The position numbers and the translations under genes are program-made. Source: Hordeum vulgare subsp. vulgare (Eukaryota; Streptophyta; Magnoliopsida; Poales; Poaceae). From it: a DNA stretch of 64,000 nt. The stretch lies in NCBI RefSeq assembly GCF_904849725.1, contig NC_058521.1, positions 338,132,638 to 338,196,637 on the forward strand, in the 5' to 3' direction. The notes beneath the pieces were generated by a model. It searched no databases, was not told where the DNA came from, and was given only the letters and a program-made list of their open reading frames with translations. Positions within the stretch are counted from its first letter, which is position 1. The number at the start of each line of letters is the position of its first letter. Below, one piece after another: positions 1 to 9,228 of this stretch.

Positions 1-611
1 CGGCAGCGCCCCCCCACGGCCTCCTCCCTCCATCGACCCTCCTCCCCCGGCGCCCCCCCACCTCACGGCCTCCTCCTTCCCCGGCGCCCCCCCCCTCACG
101 GACTCATCCTCCCGGCCGGCGAGCCCCTACTCCTTCCCGCAGCGAGCCCCGGTCCCCCTCGGTCCTTCTTCCCGCGGCGAGCCCCGGCCCCCGTCCGCCT
201 TCTCCCGCTCGGTCCGGGAGGGACCGGGCAGGGAGACGTCATCACCTCGCCGGATCCGGCCGGCTCCCCCTCGCCGGCGCGTCATCACCATCATCACCGT
301 CCCCTCCACCACCGGAACCACGCCGTCTCCACCGACACCTTCGTGCGAACTCCGGCTTCATCGGGCCGTCTCGTCACCGTCGGTGAGCCCCTCCTCGGGC
401 TCCTCCCACCTTGTCGATCTCCTCGCCGTCCCGGTTCCGTTCCAGCAAACGGGACCTCGATCCGTCGACGGTAGACTCCGGTAGGAGGTTTTGAACTTTC
501 GGTTCTTCTAGGTGGAGTTAGCAGAGAGTTGTTGTGTGTCTCTGTGTTAATAGAGAGAGAGATGAGTGTTGAGAGAGAAAAGTAAATAAAAACAAATGAT
601 GTATTAGATGC

Positions 612-636
612 GTATGTATGTATGTATGTATGTATG
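612..636. repeat. (TATG)n microsatellite in LTR A
   Basis: Tandem TATG units. The copy in the 3' LTR (about 10520-10540) is two units shorter, so the repeat has slipped since insertion. Confidence 0.7.
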
Positions 637-2485
637 AGATGTGATGTATGTATTTGGGTATATGGATATTTAGAGGAATACGGTATTTGCACGGTTAGGT
701 ATCTAATAAAAAAAATGAGTAAATGGCCTTGGGTCACTTACCGGTGGGGCCAATGCACCCGCTGTCGATGACAGGGAGGCCCCAGGCGGTAGTTAATATA
801 AATAATATAAAAATAATGTTTATTATTAAATAAATAAATAGATATATTAGTTAAATTAATTAATTAGAATAATTAGAGTATGACACGCGGGTCCCCCACT
901 AAATTAATCTGATTAAATAATATTTAATCTTAACTAAAACTTGTGCCTATGACGTTCGGGACCCGCTGGTCAGTTGACCGGTCAAATGTTGATGTCAGCC
1001 TGACATCGCGATGATGTCATAATGGAATTTTATTAAAATAGCTAAATCTGTTTTTAATTCCTAAATAATTAATAAAACTTTGAAAATTAATATTAAATAA
1101 TCCGTAAGTCAGATCAAAATATTTTCAACATGAAAGTTGATCAGCAGATCGAGACGAACCCGGATACACGGTCCGTTCGTGTGTCACGCGTCCCTAGCAT
1201 AGCAAACATGGAACTTTTCCTCCGTTTCCAGTATAACCGGTAGTAGCCCGAGACCCGGAAAATATCGTCAGATATTCTTCCGACCCGTCTATGACGGATG
1301 TTGCTGCGTTAGCTCATGTCTAGCCTGCATCTTGCCATGTCATACTTTGTGTTGCATCGGTGCTATTATTTATTGTTTCTTGCCCTCTTCTTACCGGTAG
1401 ACCCCGAGACTGACGCTGCTGCCGGGTTCATCTAGGACCCTGCCGATCAGTCGTTTGCCGCAGAGCAGCAAGGCAAGCAAATTCCCCTTGATCATTCCTA
1501 TATCGCCTATGTCTTTCTTCCTACTGCTTGCATTAGTATTTTGCTACTGTTGTAGTTAGCTCCTATATCTGATGCATAGCCTGTTTTTGATGAACTGCTA
1601 CTTTCAGTCCTGTACCTTTAATCTGCTTAGTATAGGTGGAGCAGTCATCCCCTCTGACCCCGTAGATCAGTTGCCCCGCTTGTTTTCAAATCTCAATCTC
1701 TGATCGACGAGCCAGACCCGACACAGCACGTTCACCCCCCTTCGTTGTACGACGCTACAGGGATACTACCGGGTACCAAGGGTGACAACTCGCTAAGTAC
1801 TCCAGATGATATCTCTGTAGTATAGCTAGTCGGTCGTGGTTATCGAGGGTGATTCCTCTTTCACCATTCCCGATGACGCCCCTGTCGTGCAACCCCGCGA
1901 GTGTGGGACCCCCGAGGGTGATTCCTCTAAGCCCACCTTGACGGGTACATCGTTCGGTGGCCAACGAGGGTGATACCTCGGATTCCCCCCGATGTTACGA
2001 CCACACAGTTACTCGACCATGTTACTGGGATCATTGGTCATTAGTTGTAAGCCGGGTGGATTCCCGTGAGACTGTGTTGTTGGCCTAATTAAAATGCTAA
2101 TGGATTTGGGTATTTGATCTAGGTTGGTCGGAGACCTTTTCGCACTAACCGGCTACGCGGGAAGAATCATGGGTACTCGGCGTCGCGGTATCAGCCGAAG
2201 CTTTTCAGATGCCAGCAATGTAGCGGCGCGCGCCCGAGTGGTCCCGAGATGCATCGCGCTTGTGATTAAGGGATGCTAGGACTGACGTCGTCCGCCCACG
2301 CCATGTGCAGGAGCGTGAAGGGGAATTGGGCCCACGAACCCTTTGTGCTTAGGATTTAGACCGGCGGGCTGGCCTCTCTGATTAGTCTTAGGTGGGGCTG
2401 CGACGTGTCGATATTCCGAGGCCGGGCAGGACCCAGAAAAGTATGTCCGGCCAGAGTGTTATCGAGCGTGACGGGACATGTGGTG

Positions 2486-2551
2486 CACCCCTGCAGGGAT
2501 GAAAATTAACTATTCGGATAGCCGTGTCCACGGTTACAGGACGACTTGGAG
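2486..2551 (+). other. LTR core block shared by LTRs A, D and E
   Basis: The block begins CACCCCTGCAGGG, continues with TATTCGGATAGCCGTGTCC and ends ACGACTTGGAG. Near-identical wording occurs at 12387-12452 (3' LTR of A), 35498-35558 and 45640-45700 (LTRs of D), and more diverged on the minus strand at 23338-23396 (LTR E). The flanks of these LTR families are largely unalike. It includes the palindrome CCCTGCAGGG. Function unknown; a promoter-proximal or RNA-level element is inference. Confidence 0.6.
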
Positions 2552-2815
2552 TTGTGCCCCGATCTTTTACAACTACAATTGTTACTTAACTGGAATTAGT
2601 TTGCCTCGGGATTGCTTCCTCACTGGGAGTCGAGGGAGGATCCTTAGGCGTGACCTCATTTTAATATTGCCGCAACAATATGACTATTTATGTGTTACCC
2701 CTGTTCTACTCTCGTCTATTGCTGCAAGACCCTGAAAATGCTAGTCTTCGATAGGACTAGGCCTTCTCTCTCTATTCTCGCATTGCTGCAGCCAGTCCAC
2801 ATATAACCCCCTTCT

Positions 2816-3025
2816 TTGATACTGATGCATAATTATAATAGTTCTGATGTAAGACTTGCGAGTACTTTGGATGAGTACTCACCGCTGCTTCGCTCCCCCC
2901 TTGTCCCCTTGATCCGTTTGCTGCGACCAGATGATGAAGCCCAGGAGATGGAGGTCCCCGCCGCCGACAACTGCTACCCCGACGGTGCCTACTACTACGT
3001 GGAGGCCGCTGATGATCAGGAGTAG
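2816..3025 (+). CDS. Short LTR reading frame with acidic C-terminus (69 aa, doubtful gene)
   Basis: This is an open frame in the 3' part of LTR A. The last ~30 residues are rich in Asp, Glu and Tyr and end ADDQE before TAG at 3023-3025. The same tail is preserved in the 3' LTR (stop near 12925), but there the N-terminal part has an in-frame stop, so only the tail looks conserved. A CAG acceptor-like site lies just before the acidic part (CTGCGACCAG, ending about 2929), so the tail may be an exon rather than a free ORF. LTRs D and E carry analogous acidic tails at similar places. It may have no protein role. Confidence 0.25.
   Translation: MILMHNYNSSDVRLASTLDEYSPLLRSPLVPLIRLLRPDDEAQEMEVPAADNCYPDGAYYYVEAADDQE
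2860..2880 (+). other. GAGTACT hairpin in LTR A
   Basis: GAGTACT (2860-2866) and AGTACTC (2874-2880) form a perfect 7-bp stem with a 7-nt loop. It recurs at 12761-12781. LTR D has a sequence-distinct equivalent (TGAGTAC, loop CTTC, GTACTCA) in the same relative place, ahead of the acidic frame. Confidence 0.5.
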
Positions 3026-3248
3026 TTAGGAGGTTCCCAGGCAGGAGGCCTCGCCTCGTTCGATCGTTGTATCTTTTGTGTTAGCCTTCTCTAAGGCACC
3101 CCCTGTTTTATGTCTGTACTCAGATATTTGTTGCTTCCGCTGACTCGTGTGTTTATCGAGCTTTCGTATTCTAGCCCTCGAGGCCCCTGGCTTGTAATAT
3201 GAAGCTGATGTTATTTTGTTTGTGTCTAGAGTTGTGTTGTGATATCTT

Positions 3249-3258
3249 CCCGTGAGTC
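3249..3258 (+). other. Candidate 5' splice donor near the end of LTR A
   Basis: CCCGTGAGTC matches the plant donor core GTGAGT and lies about 70 bp before the LTR end. LTR D has CGTGAGTC at 36553-36560 and a second strong site (AAGGTAAGG) at 36584-36592. It is proposed as partner for the acceptor-like sites before orf0 and gag; splicing itself is inferred. Confidence 0.35.
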
Positions 3259-3324
3259 CTTGGGTTTGGTCGTACGCATTTGCGTGTATGATTAGCGTAC
3301 GATTAAGCCGAGGGTGTCACAAGT

Positions 3325-3337
3325 TGGTATCAGAGCC
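3325..3337 (+). other. Primer binding site of element A (initiator tRNA-Met type)
   Basis: TGGTATCAGAGCC begins 3 nt after the LTR end and is the standard complement to the 3' end of initiator Met tRNA used by many plant LTR elements. Element D has the same sequence at 36689-36701. Confidence 0.9.
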
Positions 3338-3641
3338 AACTGCCTGTAGGTAGCCCCCTTTCCAACTCCTTGCCCGAAGTTGAGTCTAGTGTTTGAAAAA
3401 CTTTACTAACACTGATGTTGTGGCTTACGGGCCCACATCTCAATTGGGTGGTATTAGTATCTTTTACTCCTTTCCTATACTCTGGGCTCTACTTTCTCTT
3501 CTCTTTCGGGTCAAAGATTTTACTAACTCTAACATTAGGTTCTCGAATCACATCGATCCGGAGCGCTGAACTATCTACTCTTTTTCTCCTGAATATGTAT
3601 TACACACACTGTCATTGACATCCGTCAAATCTTATTTTCAG
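3338..3641 (+). other. Leader of element A ending in an acceptor-like site
   Basis: Untranslated leader between PBS and orf0. It is T-rich towards its end and finishes CTTATTTTCAG (AG at 3640-3641) directly against the orf0 ATG, which fits a plant 3' splice site. No other feature is seen here. Confidence 0.5.
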
Positions 3642-4424
3642 ATGCGTCCCGCAAGACAGCACGTGCGCCTGACACAGGCCACCGAGACGACTGGGTTCCC
3701 GGCCATTTTGGTCGATCTCCTGACCAGGCTGGGATATCGCTGGTACCCCGAGTACACTGTGTTCGAGGATTTCCGCGAGTACAACCAGTACCAGGCTGAG
3801 GTTTGCATCTTCGACCAGAGGGGCGGCGAGACCCTCGAGCGCCACGTGTTCTGTGGTATTGGAGTGTCGGTCGAGATGGCCGTCCATGATGCGGCCTACA
3901 TCGCCATCACCCGTCTCCGTGGAGCGTACCCTCACTTGGAGGAGAGCCCTTTCAGATACATCCCGCATGCTCCTGCTGGGGATGAGACTGGGTCTGACCT
4001 CACTGCCTACGCTTCTGATGTTCGGGAGCGCAGCGACCGTTCCTACGTCGCTGTCTGCGCCCCCTACGTGACGCGTCGCTACGACGCGCGGATTCTGGTG
4101 CATTACACTGAGTCAATGGATCGTGCTTTCCGAGCTCTGACTGTGGAGTTGTATGCTACGCGCGCTCGTCTTTACGACGCGTTGACACAGCTGCAGCCAT
4201 CACACTGTTCGAGGGTTCCACCTATGCGCATCCGCGAGCCGAGCAGGACAGAGCTACCATCAGCTCTCGAGTGGACTGATGTTGGGGGTAGAACCCCTGC
4301 ACTTGGACCTCAGCTGCTCGATTTGATGCGGTACCCTCACCAGAGTCACAACGGGACACAGGGTCCTGTCCCTACCTTCTATCACCGCCAGCTACCAGGA
4401 TTCGATCGTCCTCTCCGACGTTGA
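3642..4424 (+). CDS. orf0: extra protein upstream of gag, dsRBM-like N-terminal segment
   Basis: Intact frame of 260 residues. An in-frame ATG at 3615 would add nine residues, but the ATG at 3642 is preferred because the acceptor-like CAG abuts it, as for the D homologue. Residues ~15-93 predict alpha-beta-beta-beta-alpha: helix 20-31, a PEYTV strand (36-40), an AEVCIF strand (52-57), then GIGVS and a helix with AVHDAAYIAITRL. This order and the G-x-G-x-S...A...AA..A pattern resemble a double-stranded-RNA-binding motif, but the lysines that usually open its second helix are absent. A second conserved motif, ELYATRARLYDALTQL, lies near 169-184. The homologue in D conserves both. From memory, an orf0 before gag has been reported for related rice elements. 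RNA binding is inference. Confidence 0.75.
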   Translation: MRPARQHVRLTQATETTGFPAILVDLLTRLGYRWYPEYTVFEDFREYNQYQAEVCIFDQRGGETLERHVFCGIGVSVEMAVHDAAYIAITRLRGAYPHLEESPFRYIPHAPAGDETGSDLTAYASDVRERSDRSYVAVCAPYVTRRYDARILVHYTESMDRAFRALTVELYATRARLYDALTQLQPSHCSRVPPMRIREPSRTELPSALEWTDVGGRTPALGPQLLDLMRYPHQSHNGTQGPVPTFYHRQLPGFDRPLRR

Positions 4425-4705
4425 TGTAGCCTTATCGCTACATCTCGTTGTGGTACTATTCCACCGCGTGCCTGCGCGCCGCCTAGTGAGTCCAGGGTAT
4501 CGTCAAATGCGTCCGGGCTATCGCCAAATTTCGAGTTTTTAATCGTTAGTCTGTAATCGAACTTATGTATGGGTCTGTATGTCGAACTCAACTACTATGG
4601 AGTATCTATCGCATTTCCCTTTCATTATGCTTGATTACTTCATGAACGCATGCGATGCCTTTCAATTACTTTAAGCTAAACTACCCCTGCTAAATATTTA
4701 ACAGG
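4425..4705 (+). other. orf0-gag spacer with acceptor-like site
   Basis: Non-coding spacer of 281 bp. It ends AATATTTAACAGG immediately before the gag ATG (AG at 4703-4704). The D element has TTGTTTGTCAGG at the same place, although the rest of the spacer is different. This suggests gag can be translated from a spliced mRNA that omits orf0. Confidence 0.45.
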
Positions 4706-6306
4706 ATGGTTAGACCAGTTGGCCGCCCGCGTGGCCCTACCAACGATGCACCACCCCCGCCTCCTGAGTATATGGCGGGGATGATCCAACAGTTTGAGCT
4801 GAACCGCCAGTTTATGCAAGGGCTCATGGATCAGTTCCAAAGGCCGAACATGAACCAACCACAAGGCGTGACACTGCAAGACTTCTGCCGTCTCAACCCT
4901 GCGATTTACCGCAGCTCAACTCAGCCTCTAGATGCTGATGACTGGCTCCGTGACATTTCTTATGAGCTAGAGTCTGCCAATGTGCCCCTGGCGAGCTATG
5001 TCAACTTTGCCGCCTACTTTCTGAAGGGTCCCGCTGCTCAATGGTGGGACAGCCACAGGCGCTCTCAGCCCGATGGGACTATCATCACTTGGGCAGAGTT
5101 CAAGGCTGCTTTCCGTGCTCGATACATTCCCCAGGGAATCATGGACCGGAAGAAGCGTGAGTTCCGCAACTTGGTCCAGGGCAACAAGACTGTGGATGCT
5201 TATCAGCGGGAATTTCTGGAATTATCTCTCTATGCTGAAGAAGACATTGCGACTGATGCACGCAGGCAGGAGAAGTTCCGTGAAGGCCTCCACCCTGATA
5301 TCAAGCTGAAACTCCTCGTTCAGGACTATGCTGATTTCGCCACCCTCGTGAACAAGGCTATTCAGGTTGAGACTGGTCTGCAGGAATACAAAGATAGCAG
5401 CAAGCGAAACCGTGACATGGGCTCATATTCGGGCTCATCTGCACAGAAGCGGAAGATTTGGATTCACAACAACATGTACCATGCACCTGCTCCTACTCCG
5501 AGGCCGTCCTATGCTGCACCTCGCCTGCCTCCTCCACCACCTAGGCAGCCGAGGCTCCCAGCTCCACCGCCTCAAGTTCCTCCTTCCCGTCCTGAGGACG
5601 GGCTGTGCTTCAAGTGTGGCCGTCCAGGTCACCGTGCTAGAGACTGCAGGCAGAATCCGAATCAGCTGGCACTTCCCGCAACTGGCCGTGGCAACAACCA
5701 GAACCGCAACTTCAACGTTAAGCCTGCTTATGTTCGTGGTCAGGCCAACAACATTGATATGGGTCAAGCACAAGACCAGCCTGCTACTGTGATGGGTACA
5801 CTTCTCGTTAACTCAGTACCTGCTTCTGTATTGTTTGATACAGGAGCATCGCATTCCTTTATGTCGGAAAATTTTGCATACATGCATGACATTAGGAGCG
5901 AAGAGATGAACATCCCGATAGTGGTAAACACCCCTGGGGGCGAATGCCGAACCTCTGTGGTTTGCCCCCATGTTCCAGTTGAAATGGAAGGATTAGAATT
6001 CCTTGCCAACCCCATCCTACTAAAGTCATCCAACATTGATCTCATATTGGGGATGGACTGCTTGAAAGCTCATACGGCATCGATCGTTTGTGCCACCAAA
6101 ACCGTCCACCTACTACACCCTTCAGATGAACTAGTAAGCTACCATGCTCATCTCGTCCGTAATGCTGAGGCACGGCTGTATGCTTTGAATGCATTAAATG
6201 CGTCGCCTCTTGAAGGGATTGAAAACATACCGGTGGTCCGAGAATTTCAAGATGTCTTTCCAGAAGAACTTCCGGGGATTCCCCCTGCTCGAGCTGTCGA
6301 GTTTTC
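4706..6306 (+). CDS. gag-protease of element A
   Basis: Open frame coding the capsid-like Gag and aspartic protease. A proline-rich N-terminus is followed by the retrotransposon gag domain (about residues 65-210), a proline/arginine-rich linker, one CCHC zinc knuckle (CFKCGRPGHRARDC, about 302-315), and the protease with active-site LFDTGAS (Asp near 378) and a later ILGMD. Gag packages element RNA in the cytoplasm; the protease matures the polyprotein. Pol would normally continue in the same frame, but a 1-nt loss around 6301-6306 ends the match, and the frame then runs out of register to 6553. The ATG follows an acceptor-like CAG. Confidence 0.92.
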
Positions 6307-9192
6307 ATTGACTTGGTACCCGGTACCACACCTATTGCCAAGCGTCCTTATAAAATGCCACCACATGAACTCCTTGAGCTTAAGCAAGAAATTGACAACT
6401 CGCTCCGTCTGGGTTTTATCCGTCCTAGTTCCTCTGCTTGGGGAGCACCTTCTCTCTTTGTTAAGAAGAAGGATGGGACAAATTGATTGGTTCAACACTA
6501 TCGTCCTATCAACCAGGCCACTATTCAGAACAAATATCCTCTCCCGCGGATAAATGATTTGTATGATCAACTTGCTGGTTCCACCGTTTTCTCTAAGCTC
6601 GACTTGAGATTGGGATACCACCAGATCCGTGTTCGCAAGGAGGATATTCCAAAGACCGCCTTTGTTACTCGATATGGATCATACGAGTACACCGTCATGT
6701 CCTTCGGCTTAACCAATGCACCGGCGACCTTCTCTCGATTGATGAATTATATATTCATGGACTACCTCGACAAATTTGTCGTGGTATATCTGGATGATAT
6801 TCTGGTGTTTTCGAAGAACAAAGAAGAGCATGCTGAGCATCTTCGTCTTGTACTGGATAAGCTTCGGGAGCATAAACTCTATGCGAAGTATTCCAAATGT
6901 GAGTTCTGGCTAGACGAAGTGACTTACCTTGGTCATGTGATTTCCAAGGATGGTATTGCGGTCAACCCCGAACGAATTCAAGCTATTCTTGACTGGACTC
7001 CCCCAAAGAATGTCAAGCAAGTCAGAAGTTTTCTCGGGCTCGCCAGCTATTGCCGTCGATTCGTCGAGAACTTCTCCAAGATTGCGAAGCCCTTAACCAA
7101 CCTGCTTCACAAAGGTGTTAAGTATGAATGGACTGATAAATGTCAGGAAAGTTTCCAGGCACTCAAGGACAAACTGACGTCCGCTCCAGTACTTGCTCCT
7201 CCAGATACAAAAAGGGATTTCGTCATATACTGTGATGCTTCTCGTCAAGGGATAGGTTGTGTCCTAATGCAGGATCGCAAGGTGATCGCTTATGCTTCAC
7301 GCCAACTGCGTGCTCATGAAGAGAACTACCCAGTTCATGACCTCGAGCTTGCCGCAGTCATTCATGCATTGAAGGAATGGCGACAATACCTTGTCGGTAA
7401 TCGCTGTGACATCTACACCGACCATCAAAGTCTGAAGTACTTGTTCACTCAACCGGAGTTGAACCTACGTCAACAAAGATGGATGGAGCGTACAGCAGAT
7501 TTTGACTGTAGTATATCATATACCCCTGTCAAGGCTAATGTAATGGCTGATGCCTTAAGTCGCAAGTCATACTGCAACCACCTCCAGGTTCAGCAGGTTC
7601 ACGATCGTCTGCAAGAGGAATTCCGTAAGCTGAACCTCCACATTGTTCCTCAGGGTTACCTTGTTCCCCCTCCTGAAGAGTATCAAAAGATGAACCTCCG
7701 TGTTGTTAATCAGGGTTCCCTCAGTAACCTAGTGGTTGAACCAGATCTTGTGAGCTCCATAAAGAATATACAAAACTTTGACGATGATGTCGACAGGACC
7801 AAGAGCTATATTGCAAAGGGTAAACCCTCCTTTTTCACTGTTGATGAAGGTGGCGCCTTGTATTTCAAGGGTCGCCTATTCGTCCCAAATAAGAAGGAAA
7901 ATCTCAGGATGACTGGGAAGGTGATGGAAGAAGCTCATGACACACCATTGTCTATTCACCCGGGTAGTACCAAGATGTACCAAGACATCCGGCAAAGATT
8001 CTGGTGGCCCAATATGAAACAAGACATTGCACGCTATGTGGCAGAATGTGATATATGCCGGCGTATCAAAGCAGAACACCAAAAGCCTACTGGAACTCTG
8101 CAACCTATCTCTATTCCTGAGTGGAAATGGGACCATGTTGAAATGGACTTTGTCACTTGTTTTCCCAGGTCTCAGAAAGGTAATGATGCTATTCTTGTCG
8201 TCATTGATCGACTGTCCAAAGTTGCACATTTCCTGGCCGTCAAAGAAACGATTAATGCTAGTCAACTGGCAGATCTTTATATGTCAAGAGTTGTTTCACT
8301 TCATGGTATTCCGTTGGTAATCAGTTTGGACCATGGCAGCTTGTTCACTTCAAAATTCTGGGAAAGTTTTCAGAAGGCTATGGGGACTCATCTGTCCTTC
8401 AGCACTGCATTTCATCCTCAATCCCAGGGAGAAGTTGAACGAGTCAACCAAATTCTCGAGGACATGCTTCGAGCTTGTGTCATTTCTTTCGGTAAGAAAT
8501 GGGAGGAATCTCTCCCGTATGCCGAGTTCTCTTACAACAATAGCTATCAAGCTAGTCTGAAGATGGCCCCTTTCGAAGTATTGTATGGGCGAAGGTGTCG
8601 AACTCCTCTGAATTGGTCAGAAACTGGGGAACGATCACTCTTCGGTCCGGATATTATTCAACATGCCGAAGATCAAGTCCGTATTATTCATGAGAATCTG
8701 AAGGCTGCTCAGTCTCGTCAGAAGAGTCAGTATGACTGTCATCATCAAGATATGGTCTATCAACCTGGCGAAAAAGCTTATCTTCGTGTCAGACCAATGA
8801 GAGGTGCACACCGTTTCGGAATCAAGGGCAAGTTAGCTCCTCGTTATATTGGTCCTTTCACTGTTCTCGAAAGGCGTGGAAGAGTGGCTTATCAATTGGA
8901 ACTGCCGGCGAAACTTTCTCAGGTTCACGATGTCTTCCATGTTTCTCAGCTCCGTCGCTGCTTCAAGGACCCTATTCGAGCAGTGGATCACGATATGCTT
9001 GAGCTACAACAAGACCTCTCTTATAAAGAGCATCCGGTCCGCATTCTCGACCAAGCTGAACGTAAGACTCGTCGCAAGGTCACCAAGTTCCTTAAGGTGC
9101 AGTGGTCAAATCACTCTGAAGATGAAGCCACTTGGGAACGCGAGGATCATCTTCGTGATGAATACCCCGGGCTCTTTCCCTCTACCCCTTAA
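6307..9192 (+). pseudogene. pol of element A: RT, RNase H, integrase, chromodomain (one stop, one frameshift)
   Basis: The pol part resumes in a new frame at ~6307 and meets one TGA (6484-6486) just before the RT palm; from 6487 it is open for 901 codons. RT shows YLDDIL (near 6786). RNase H shows YCDAS and TDHQSLKYL. Integrase has the HHCC finger (near 7950-8070) and core acidic residues in EMDF, SLDHGS and GEVERVN, then the YIGPF module (~8847). The C-terminus (from ~8990) is a chromodomain with [18 protein letters not shown] and ATWERE, which in chromoviruses steers insertion to heterochromatin. The TGA replaces what is Arg in D, consistent with CGA to TGA. It is the least damaged pol in the window. 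Confidence 0.92.
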
Positions 9193-9228
9193 TTCTCGGG
9201 ACGAGAATTCTTGTTAGTAGGGGAGAAT
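9191..9228 (+). other. Post-pol hairpin and polypurine tract of element A
   Basis: AATTCTCG (9191-9198), loop GGA and CGAGAATT (9202-9209) form a perfect 8-bp stem straight after the pol stop. A purine-rich tract (AGTAGGGGAGAA, about 9216-9227) then abuts the 3' LTR and should prime plus-strand synthesis. D has the same layout at 42639-42673. Confidence 0.75.

Larger units (their letters stand above)
1..3321 (+). repeat. 5' LTR of element A (truncated by window edge)
   Basis: This stretch aligns end to end with 9908-13222 and ends GGGTGTCACA just before the PBS. It starts with a GC-rich, proline/serine-translating block (1-480), then an AT-rich stretch, then a mixed-composition half. It holds a (TATG)n microsatellite near 612-636, a conserved core block (2486-2551), a hairpin (2860-2880) and a short acidic reading frame. 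It should supply promoter and polyadenylation signals, but I cannot place the U3/R/U5 borders. Confidence 0.92.

Noticed and set aside
2478..2735. 85-codon frame present in both LTRs of A
   Set aside because: It spans the conserved core block, whose similarity in LTRs D and E is at DNA level with frame-breaking differences, so the conservation is not coding.
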